This document shows, in pieces, positions 57,607-64,000 of a stretch of 64,000 nt of DNA. The position numbers and the translations under genes are program-made. Source of the stretch: Acidobacteriaceae bacterium (GTDB lineage: Bacteria; Acidobacteriota; Terriglobia; Terriglobales; Acidobacteriaceae); assembly GCA_030041045.1 (NCBI GenBank), contig JASHOQ010000114.1, positions 62,001-126,000 of the forward strand. Reading direction: 5' to 3'. Positions within the stretch are counted from its first letter, which is position 1, and every line of letters starts with the position of its first letter. Under the pieces are notes generated by a model, which searched no databases, had not been told where the DNA came from, and worked only from the letters and a program-made list of their open reading frames with translations.

Positions 57607-57976
57607 TCTTCTCAGGTGTCCGTGCACAAGCCAACAGGGTAGTGTCCCAATTTGCTAAAAACATCCCTCGGGGGCTAAAGCCCTTTCACGCTTCGCTCGA
57701 TTTGCGGCACGGCTGAAGCCGTGCCCTTTCAAAACGCCAACGAATTAGGACACTACCTGCCAACAGGACGATTGGCAACCTCATGCAGACTGCATAGATA
57801 ATAAAGAGGAAACAGTCCTCCCTCCAGAATATCGAAACTCCGGCCCCGGCTCGAACCGAATCGCGGCGAATGCGCCGGGGAAGGGGCTGGAGTGTTCCCG
57901 TGGCGCAGTCAACTGTTGTGCCCGGATGTGCGCAAGCGTGGCCGCAGGTGGCTATAAACTGAAGTCTGGTGGCAGG
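57607..57976. other. metH-ftsY divergent intergenic region
   Basis: About 370 bp containing the framed repeat R4 (57639-57758) right at the metH start. I looked for a cobalamin riboswitch before metH and saw none of its conserved boxes. No promoter could be fixed. Confidence 0.45.
57639..57758. mobile_element. MITE-like hairpin element, copy R4
   Basis: About 120 bp bounded by inverted repeats GTAGTGTCCCAATTTG (left) and the complement of GTAGTGTCCTAATTCG (right). The 9-bp sequence GCCAACAGG is present directly on both sides (57630-57638 and 57759-57767), as expected of a target-site duplication. Inside are two hairpins: GGGGGCTAAAGCCC and GGCACGGCTGAAGCCGTGCC. No coding capacity, so movement would need a transposase supplied from elsewhere. 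It sits 33 bp from the metH start codon. Confidence 0.75.
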
Positions 57977-58999
57977 ATGATCGGTTTATTTCGAGGCAAG
58001 AAAGAAAGCGAAGCCGCGCCGGAAGCCCATGCGGCTCCGGGCGGCCCAACGGACATGAGTGCACCTCTGCCTGAAGAGCGCAAGACCGGCTTTTTTGAGC
58101 GCATGCGGCAGGCGGTTTCGCGGACGCGCGAGTCGTTTTCCGCCAGGATCGCCGACATTGCGGCGATGACGCGCATCGTGGACGAAGGCGCGCTCGAAGA
58201 ACTGGAGGCGGCGCTGCTTTCGAGCGACCTGGGCGTGCCCACGACCGCGGCCGTTCTGGATGCGCTGCGCGACCGCGCACGGCATCACGCCATCGAGGAC
58301 GGCGAGGAGCTGCGCGCGCTGCTCAAGGAGCAGTTGATAAAAATCCTCGAGGCCCCGCAAGGGGCGCCTGCCGCCCCGCAGGTGCCGCCGCCGAAGGTGA
58401 CATTCCTGGTGGGCGTGAACGGGACGGGCAAAACCACCAGCAGCGGCAAGCTGGCGGCGTGGAGCCGCACGCAGGGGAACTCCGTGCTTTTGTGCGCTGC
58501 GGATACGTTCCGCGCCGCGGCCATCGAGCAGCTGGAGGTGTGGGCGGCGCGCTCGGGCGTGGAGATGATCAAGACGCGCCAGGGCGGCGACCCGGCCGCG
58601 GTGCTCTATGACGCCATTGCCGCGGCCAAAGCGCGCGGCATCCAGGATCTTTACGTCGATACGGCGGGACGCCTGCACACCAAATCGGGCCTCATGGACG
58701 AGCTCGACAAGATGCGGCGCACAGCGGCGCGCCTCGTGCCCGGCGCACCGCATGAAGTGTTACTGGTGATGGACGCGACCACCGGGCAGAATGGATTGCA
58801 ACAGGCGCGGCTGTTCACGGAGTCGGCCGGCGTTACCGGCATCTTGCTCACGAAGCTAGACGGCACGGCCAAGGGCGGCATCGCCGTGGCCATTGCGCGC
58901 GAGCTGAATCTGCCGGTGCGCTTTGTGGGCGTGGGCGAGCAGATGGGCGACCTGCTGGAATTCTCGCCGGCGGAGTTCGTGGATTCCTTGCTGGATTGA
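57977..58999 (+). CDS. ftsY: Signal recognition particle receptor FtsY
   Basis: SRP-receptor GTPase that docks ribosome-nascent-chain complexes at the membrane. 340 residues with a short acidic N-terminal region, then the NG domain: [13 protein letters not shown]1 [15 protein letters not shown] (about 147), DTFRAAA, DTAGR (about 228) and [10 protein letters not shown] (about 293). The ATG at 57977 gives MIGLFRGKK, a typical amphipathic membrane-targeting start. Confidence 0.95.
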   Translation: MIGLFRGKKESEAAPEAHAAPGGPTDMSAPLPEERKTGFFERMRQAVSRTRESFSARIADIAAMTRIVDEGALEELEAALLSSDLGVPTTAAVLDALRDRARHHAIEDGEELRALLKEQLIKILEAPQGAPAAPQVPPPKVTFLVGVNGTGKTTSSGKLAAWSRTQGNSVLLCAADTFRAAAIEQLEVWAARSGVEMIKTRQGGDPAAVLYDAIAAAKARGIQDLYVDTAGRLHTKSGLMDELDKMRRTAARLVPGAPHEVLLVMDATTGQNGLQQARLFTESAGVTGILLTKLDGTAKGGIAVAIARELNLPVRFVGVGEQMGDLLEFSPAEFVDSLLD

Positions 59000-59006
59000 A
59001 GCTTCC

Positions 59007-59396
59007 ATGCCCCGCGCCGCCAAACCCAAACCAAAACTGCCGCACGCGTTTGTCGTGGAGGCGCTGGCGCCGCTGAATCCCGAGGTGCGGCGGATGTTTT
59101 CCGGTTTTAGTGTCTACTTGGGCGACCGCATCGTGTGCATGCTGCGCAACCACACCAAGTCGCCGCGAGACAACGGCGTCTGGCTGGTTCTCTCCGAGGG
59201 CGCGAACCCCGCCGACCCGAAGCTTCACCGCGAATTTCCTTCCCTGCGGCCCATCGAGCTGGTGGGCGGCAAGATCGGCCACTGGCTGCTCATCCCCAGC
59301 GACGGTCCCCGCTTTGAGCAGGAGGCGCTCCACGCCTGCGATCTGCTGCTTCGCCACGACCCGCGGCTCGGCCGTATCCCTGCATCGCGACGCTAG
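59007..59396 (+). CDS. Conserved hypothetical protein, possibly TfoX-N-like
   Basis: A 129-residue protein following ftsY by 7 bp. It starts with a Lys/Pro-rich stretch, then [19 protein letters not shown] and [28 protein letters not shown]. The MF(S/G)GF...YLGD block resembles the N-terminal domain of TfoX-like proteins, but the match is weak. Probably co-transcribed with ftsY. Confidence 0.65.
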   Translation: MPRAAKPKPKLPHAFVVEALAPLNPEVRRMFSGFSVYLGDRIVCMLRNHTKSPRDNGVWLVLSEGANPADPKLHREFPSLRPIELVGGKIGHWLLIPSDGPRFEQEALHACDLLLRHDPRLGRIPASRR

Positions 59397-59564
59397 AGTT
59401 GGTTGCATAGATGGCGAAGGGCCGGACAGCAACGTCCCTCAGGGGCTAAGGCCCCGATGGTTAAGCGGCTTTTGCGGTTGTCAGTCAGGGCTGAAGCCCT
59501 GACCTACCAGCCCTGACCTACCACTCGTGCCCGTTCACAAAACCATGTATGCAACTGGTTCTGG
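59397..59564. mobile_element. MITE-like hairpin element, copy R5
   Basis: About 168 bp with inverted ends: AGTTGGTTGCATAGATGG on the left and, reversed, AACCAGTTGCATACATGG on the right. Inside are GGGGCTAAGGCCCC and CAGGGCTGAAGCCCTG hairpins and a GGGCACG box. The right end matches R1 at 3555 (CCAGAAC..GTTGCATA.AT.GTTTTGT), which identifies a common family. Confidence 0.7.
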
Positions 59565-59919
59565 AAACGGCATGGGCGCGCGCTCAGGCGGAGGCGGGCC
59601 CCCCTCCCCCCGGGACTCTGGATGCATATGCCTGATTTTGCTAGAGTTGCCGCGATGAATCGAGGCCAGATTCCTGTGCCCCAAGAATTTATCCACAGAT
59701 TCCCTGGAATCAGTTACTTGCGGGCAACGACCCCGGGACGACTGACTGCGACCTTTTGCAGCTCTTTTCAGGGTAGCAAGATCGACCGGAATTTTCGGCA
59801 AAGCCGGCAGAATGAATCCATCCGGTCCAGAGCGGTTCCCTTACGGCCCTTGCGCTATGATTCCCCCGGCAGGGTGCGGAAGAATCTTCCAAGACAAGGA
59901 TAGGACAAGAACCGAAGCT
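59565..59919. other. ribD upstream region
   Basis: About 355 bp without a gene. A C-rich block (GGGCCCCCCTCCCCCCGGGA near 59597) resembles one near 13968. I searched for an FMN riboswitch in front of ribD and did not find its conserved segments. Confidence 0.45.
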
Positions 59920-61188
59920 ATGTCGGCTGCTTCACTCCATTCCGCAGATCGCGACCTCTACTGGATGCGCCGCGCGCTCGATCTGGCCACACGCGGCATC
60001 GGTCTATGCTCGCCGAATCCCGTTGTCGGCTGCGTCGTCCTGGACCGCGCGGGACAGGTGGTGGGCGAGGGATGGCACGAGTACGATCTGGTGGATCATG
60101 CCGAAGTCGTCGCCCTGGGCGAGGCGAAGCAGCATGCAGGCGAGCGCTTGCGCGGCGGCACGGCGTACGTGACGCTCGAGCCCTGCAACCACATCGGCCG
60201 CACGCCGCCGTGCACGGGCGCACTGATCGATGCCGGACTGGCGCGCGTGGTGGCGGCAACCATCGATCCCAATCCCAACGTAGCCGGACACGGAGCCGAG
60301 CGCCTGCGCGCCGCAGGCATGGAAGTCACTGTGGGAGTGTGCGAGGCTGAGGCGCGGCGGCTCAATGAGGGCTTTGCGCACTGGATCCAGCACAAGCGGC
60401 CCTTTGTGCTGATGAAGGTGGCCATGTCGCTCGACGGGCGCATCGCCCCGCCCGAAGGCATGCATGCGGCGCGCGAGCCGTACTGGATCACCAGCGAGGC
60501 CGCGCGCGCAGCGGTGCAGACCCTGCGCTGGCAGGCGGATGCGGCCATGGTGGGCGTGGACACGGTAACGGCCGACGATCCCCTGCTCACCGATCGCAGC
60601 GGCCTGCGCCGGCGCCGCCCGCTCGAGCGTATCGTGCTCGATTCCGCGTTGCGCATGCCGCTCGACTCAAAGATGGTGGCCACGGCGCAGAATGACCTTC
60701 TCATCTACACGGTCTCAAGCGACGAGGGGCGAGCCAACGAACTGCGGCGCCGCGGTGTGCGCGTGGAGGTGCTCACCGCCGATGGCGCATCCCCCGGCGA
60801 GAGGCCTTCGTCACCGGGTTCGCAAGCGGGCCGCGTGCCGCTGGGCAAAGTGCTCGACCGGCTCGGCGAAGAGGGGATTCTCACGCTGTTGACCGAATCG
60901 GGCACGCGGCTGAACACGTCGCTGCTGGCAGGAGGGCTGGTCGACCGCGTGCACCTGTTCGTTTCCCCGCAGATCATGGGCTCGGACGCCGTGCCTGCGT
61001 TTCGCGGCATGACCAGCTTTGTTCATCTGCCCCAGGTCGAGATCGAGCGCTACGGCAACGATGTGGGTTTATGCGCGCTACTCAAGGATCCGTGGCCGGA
61101 GAAACAGGGATCAGGGGTCAGGGGTCAGGGATCAGGGATCAGGGGTCAGGGATCAGACGTTGGGCAACCGAGCCTCGATGCAAAATAG
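59920..61188 (+). CDS. ribD: Bifunctional riboflavin deaminase/reductase RibD
   Basis: Second and third steps of riboflavin synthesis: deamination and reduction of the pyrimidine intermediate. 422 residues. The deaminase zinc site is HAEVVAL (about 60) with PCNHIGRTPPC (about 88); the reductase part has MKVAMSLDGRIA, ITSEAARA and the NADPH-binding TESGTRLNTSLLAGGLVDR. The ATG at 59920 is chosen at the start of conserved sequence. The last 28 residues are encoded by a heptamer minisatellite and by fused remnant sequence, so the native C-terminus has been altered. Confidence 0.93.
   Translation: MSAASLHSADRDLYWMRRALDLATRGIGLCSPNPVVGCVVLDRAGQVVGEGWHEYDLVDHAEVVALGEAKQHAGERLRGGTAYVTLEPCNHIGRTPPCTGALIDAGLARVVAATIDPNPNVAGHGAERLRAAGMEVTVGVCEAEARRLNEGFAHWIQHKRPFVLMKVAMSLDGRIAPPEGMHAAREPYWITSEAARAAVQTLRWQADAAMVGVDTVTADDPLLTDRSGLRRRRPLERIVLDSALRMPLDSKMVATAQNDLLIYTVSSDEGRANELRRRGVRVEVLTADGASPGERPSSPGSQAGRVPLGKVLDRLGEEGILTLLTESGTRLNTSLLAGGLVDRVHLFVSPQIMGSDAVPAFRGMTSFVHLPQVEIERYGNDVGLCALLKDPWPEKQGSGVRGQGSGIRGQGSDVGQPSLDAK
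61103..61158 (+). repeat. Heptamer minisatellite, eight units, in the ribD 3' end
   Basis: Units AACAGGG, ATCAGGG, GTCAGGG (twice), ATCAGGG (twice), GTCAGGG, ATCAGAC. Same unit and orientation relative to the gene as at the CPBP and argF ends. It encodes the Gly-Ser-Gly-Val-Arg-Gly-Gln tail of RibD. Confidence 0.9.
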
Positions 61189-61255
61189 ATACGCTGGTGA
61201 TATCGGCGATTTCGTCAAGCTTGCGTTCCTGAGGGGCGCTGGCGCGGGAACGGCC
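61178..61255 (+). pseudogene. N-terminal remnant of a conserved hypothetical gene
   Basis: Starting at ATG 61178 the frame reads MQNRYAGDIGDFVKLAFLRG, matching what I recall as the conserved N-terminus of a family of uncharacterised bacterial proteins (M(Q/K)NRYxGDIxDFxK...LLR). Similarity fades after about 25 codons and no body of the protein follows, so this is probably the stub of a deleted gene. It overlaps the ribD stop. Confidence 0.5.
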
Positions 61256-61346
61256 GTGTTGAGAATGCTCAAGGCAAACGCGAGAGGCGCATCGCCCATC
61301 GGCAATGCGCCCGCGGATCTAAAGCCTGGAAGCGGACAAGCGGCTT

Positions 61347-61757
61347 TTACCGGCCCAACTCTGCCCCGATGGCCACGGTGTTGCGCGCGGATATGGACTC
61401 TTTCGTCTTCTTGTCCAACTGGGAAGTGGTCATGGGACCGAATTGAACGGAGCGCAGCGCATACCGCGATCCCACAGCGTCGAACTTGAGGATCACGCGA
61501 TTGTCGGTGGGCGCGGGGTCGCCGGGATGGATCACCCACTTGAAGCCACGCGCATTGCCCATCAGCGTCACGGAGCTGCCCAGATCGTCTGAGTGCACGG
61601 TGTATTGGCCGGCGGGACAAACCTGGTTTCCGACCGTGAAGGCAAAGGGCACGTCGAGAGTGGTCGCGTGCGCGGTGTTAGCGGTGAACGCTGTGGCCGT
61701 AAGCACGAGGAACGCCACGGCAAGAAAACGGAGCGGGGAACGAAGCGCATATTGCAT
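61347..61757 (-). CDS. Small secreted protein of acidobacterial type
   Basis: A 136-residue protein with a signal peptide (FLAVAFLVLTATAFTANTAHA) and a compact beta-rich body: LDVPFAFTVGNQVCPAGQYTVHSDD. The VPF.F.VG....PAG.YTV pattern is common in small exported proteins of Acidobacteria; the function is unknown. The ATG at 61757 has AGGAGGT eight bases upstream. Confidence 0.75.
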   Translation of the reverse strand: MQYALRSPLRFLAVAFLVLTATAFTANTAHATTLDVPFAFTVGNQVCPAGQYTVHSDDLGSSVTLMGNARGFKWVIHPGDPAPTDNRVILKFDAVGSRYALRSVQFGPMTTSQLDKKTKESISARNTVAIGAELGR

Positions 61758-61951
61758 TGCAGTCAACCTCCTGCCTGCAATACAAACTAGCCATCCGGGG
61801 GGAAAAAGTCGTCAAATTCCTGTCCAGAAATCGTCAAGTTTTCCAGGGCAAATTCCCTTCATGCGCGCGCGAATCCCCGCTGGCCGTGCGCTTATGCGGT
61901 ACGCCTCTCCCTTGGTCCCGCATCCCCTGCAATTCATCCCTGATTCCCGCT

Positions 61952-63691
61952 TTACGCGCCGATTTCGCGCATTTCAATTCTCTCCGCGCGCTGGCGCAGT
62001 TCCGCGGATTCCGCATGGGCATGGCGCCGCTCGGCGTGCTGCGCGGCAAGGCGCAACGCCTCGACCGCGCGCTTCCAGCTTCCCGCGGCTTCGAAATGCA
62101 TCGCCATTTCCCGCGTCACATCGGCTTCGCGTCCCTTGAACAGCTCGCCCAACCGCTCGGCAATGCGCACATGCCTCTGCGCCCGGCGCGGAGCGGCCTG
62201 ACGGCGATACAACACTTCGCGATAGACCTCGTGGGCGAAGGCGTAGAACGCCGACCGCATGCCGCCGGGAAGCTCGTCTTCGCCGGCGCGCTCCACAAAG
62301 TGCAAGCGGCGCGCAAGGCCGTCGCACATCTCTTCGGATTCGGCTTCATCGCAGGCAAGCGCGGCGGCAACGGCCCAGGCGGGAAAAGCCACCGGCATCA
62401 GGCTGCCTGCTTCAAGCACGCGCTGCTGCTCAGAGCTGAGACGGTCGATTTCGAGCTCGACCATCTGCACCAGACCCTCCGGAACGCCGGCTTCCACCTG
62501 CTCGAGCCCCCGGCGCAGTTCCCAGGCCGCCGCGCCGTTTTCTCCCTTGCGCACCAGCGTCCCTTGTGCAATCAGGTGCTCCACAATGGCGATGGCAAAC
62601 AGCGGATTGCCTTCCGAACGCCGATGGACAAACTCGGCCAGACCGTTGGGCAGAATCTTCTGGCTCAGCTGCTCGCTCAACAATCCGGCCATCGACAACC
62701 TGCTCAGCGGCGCGAGCACAAACTCCCCGCCGAGCTTGCGGATCAGCAGGTCATGCCGCAAGGATTTGAGCGGAGTTTCCGAGGCCTCACTGCGGGGCCG
62801 GTAGGTGGCCAGCAGCATCAGTTTTGTCCGGGCGCGCCGCCGCGCCAGAGCCGAAATCACGTCCAGCGTGGCGCCGTCTGCCCAGTGCAGGTCTTCAAGA
62901 ACCAAAATGAGAGGCTGCTCCGCGGCCAGGCATTCGAGCGCTGCCGAAAGGCCGGCGATGGTTCGATCCGGCGCGGCCGCATCCGCACCCGGCGCCTGAG
63001 GAGTGTGCGCCAGCCATGCCGGCGCCATCTGTGCGAGAACCTGGCGCGCCTCTTCGCCGCCCGGCAGCGCGCACAGTTGGCTCAGCGCTTCCAGAAGCGG
63101 GTAGAAATCCTCGCGGCCACCCACCCCCGGCACACACTGGCCGCGCGCCACGGAAGCGGTCCCCGCAGTCATCGCCTGTCCGCAAAAGGCATCCACCAGC
63201 GCGGTCTTGCCGATGCCCGCTTCCCCCACCAGGAAGATCACGCGGCGCTCGCCTGCGGACACGTGCTTCAATTCGCGCTGGAGCTGAGCCAGCTCCTCGG
63301 TCCGGTTGACGAACCGCGCCGGCTCCTCCATGCTCAAAGCCGTCCCCAGCGGCGCCCTGCGCTCGGTCCCGTTCCAGTCGGTCACCGGCGCAACAAAGCA
63401 ATAGCCGCGCTTGGGCAGCGTTTGAATGAAGCGCGGGTTTTCGGCGTCATCGCCCAGCGCCTTGCGCAGCTCAAGCATATACGTGCGCAGCACCTGGGGC
63501 TGAACGTAGGTTTCCGGCCAGAGCGCGTCCAGCAGCTCGTCATGGGTGATGAGACGCCCGGGATTGTCCACCAGATAGCGCAGCACGGCGAAGGGCTTGG
63601 GCGGCAGCACGATGGGTGCGTCCTGCTGCGCGTCCCGGCGCCACAGCCGGCTGTTCGCCGCATCCAGTCTGAAGGGCTCGAATTGCTTCAC
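61952..63691 (-). CDS. Winged-helix transcriptional regulator with AAA-type ATPase domain
   Basis: About 579 residues. Residues 1-100 are an OmpR/PhoB-type winged helix (EPFRLDAANSRLWRR, ITHDELLDALWPE, LRKALGDD...FIQTLPKRGYCF) for DNA binding. An AAA/STAND-like ATPase follows: Walker A GEAGIGKT (about 157) and Walker B LILVLEDLHWAD (about 265), then helical repeats. The GTG at 63691 has GGGAGG upstream and starts at the domain; an ATG at 63817 would add an Arg/Lys-rich tail encoded by a 12-bp array. Targets unknown; it is divergent from whatever lies beyond the window. Confidence 0.8.
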   Translation of the reverse strand: MKQFEPFRLDAANSRLWRRDAQQDAPIVLPPKPFAVLRYLVDNPGRLITHDELLDALWPETYVQPQVLRTYMLELRKALGDDAENPRFIQTLPKRGYCFVAPVTDWNGTERRAPLGTALSMEEPARFVNRTEELAQLQRELKHVSAGERRVIFLVGEAGIGKTALVDAFCGQAMTAGTASVARGQCVPGVGGREDFYPLLEALSQLCALPGGEEARQVLAQMAPAWLAHTPQAPGADAAAPDRTIAGLSAALECLAAEQPLILVLEDLHWADGATLDVISALARRRARTKLMLLATYRPRSEASETPLKSLRHDLLIRKLGGEFVLAPLSRLSMAGLLSEQLSQKILPNGLAEFVHRRSEGNPLFAIAIVEHLIAQGTLVRKGENGAAAWELRRGLEQVEAGVPEGLVQMVELEIDRLSSEQQRVLEAGSLMPVAFPAWAVAAALACDEAESEEMCDGLARRLHFVERAGEDELPGGMRSAFYAFAHEVYREVLYRRQAAPRRAQRHVRIAERLGELFKGREADVTREMAMHFEAAGSWKRAVEALRLAAQHAERRHAHAESAELRQRAERIEMREIGA

Positions 63692-63712
63692 TCGATCCTG
63701 CCTCCCATCCTG

Positions 63713-63772
63713 CTTCCGGGCCCGCTTCCGGGTCCGCTTCCGGGCCTGCTTCCGGGTCCGCTTCCGGGCCTG
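63713..63772. repeat. 12-bp tandem repeat, five copies
   Basis: Five units of CTTCCGGG[C/T]C[C/T]G on the plus strand. On the minus strand they read as Arg-Lys-rich tetrapeptides if translation starts at 63817, and are 5' leader if it starts at 63691. Confidence 0.9.
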
Positions 63773-64000
63773 CTTGGGGAACGACGCATCCCCCACCCGC
63801 TTGAGAGCAGTTTGCATTCCAAAACCATCCACCCCCTGCGGGAGCGCAAATGCATCGGGGTCTTTAAGATAACCAAATCGCAATGGGGAAGAGCCCGTCC
63901 GCCGCTGTCCGTTTTCGAACGCGTGCGTCCGGCGGAGAACGCCCTGCGAACGGTGCAATCGCAGCCCACGCTCTCCGGTCGTACGAAAATGGCCCCATTC
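63773..64000. other. Window-end region upstream of the regulator, no gene seen
   Basis: About 230 bp with an open minus-strand frame continuing from the regulator gene but no family similarity. A promoter for the regulator is expected; none was fixed. Confidence 0.35.

Noticed and set aside
57607..57976. Cobalamin riboswitch before metH
   Set aside because: No B12-box-like sequence; the region is mostly the MITE-like repeat.
59565..59919. FMN riboswitch before ribD
   Set aside because: None of the conserved FMN-box segments was found.

Overview
The window is about 64 kb of GC-rich DNA that looks like the chromosome of an acidobacterium, probably of the Terriglobia/Acidobacteriales type. The strongest marker is the gene at 47429-48397, which has the hallmark motifs of the TIGR03435 soil-protein family expanded in Acidobacteria. 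Supporting signs are a methionine synthase split into two ORFs, small secreted proteins of a style common in that phylum, and many short palindromic intergenic repeats. I see no prophage, CRISPR array, full insertion sequence or recognisable defence island. It reads as core and accessory chromosome peppered with non-coding repeats.

Layout. 1-16.3 kb: mixed housekeeping genes, mostly on the minus strand: a secreted carboxylesterase cut by the window edge, lysA, a PfkB-type kinase, a Bax-inhibitor-1 protein, a Tat-exported cupin protein, an alpha/beta hydrolase coupled to a PspC protein, a TPR protein, pyrF, a 59-residue zinc-ribbon protein, a large secreted acidobacterial protein, a CPBP-like protein lacking the usual histidines, and accA. 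16.4-28.2 kb: a 1262-residue GH13 protein, tRNA-Ser(CGA), an exported amidohydrolase, a GNAT acetyltransferase, a phosphofructokinase with pyrophosphate-type residues, an acyl-CoA synthetase and a diguanylate cyclase. 28.3-36.6 kb: one arginine operon argR-C-B-D-F-G-H plus an argA-type acetyltransferase, with two ARG boxes 21 bp apart over its promoter. 36.8-47.3 kb: a methyltransferase, hypF, a SYLF protein, a secreted protein and a complete NAD-linked [NiFe] hydrogenase operon hoxEFUYH followed by its maturation protease. 47.4-53.4 kb: the TIGR03435 protein, feoAB behind a promoter carrying two operator-like repeats, and a type III polyketide synthase with a methyltransferase. 53.7-64 kb: the split metH, whose second half carries a one-base frameshift, then ftsY, ribD, a small secreted protein and a winged-helix/AAA regulator.

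How the genes work together. The arginine genes cover glutamate to arginine with a GNAT-type N-acetylglutamate synthase and no argJ, so a linear pathway needing a deacetylase encoded elsewhere is implied, under ArgR autoregulation. HoxEFU (diaphorase) with HoxYH (hydrogenase) would exchange electrons between H2 and NAD(H). HypF and the HoxW-like protease supply two maturation steps, while hypA-E are not in the window.

The most unusual content is non-coding. There are two 119-bp elements 7.8 kb apart that differ at one base and have inverted ends. There is a dispersed hairpin family, one copy of which is framed by inverted repeats and a 9-bp direct repeat. Heptamer minisatellites run into the 3' ends of three genes in the same orientation. 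Dodecamer or 24-mer tandem repeats lie at the 5' ends of three genes and in one gene-poor stretch.
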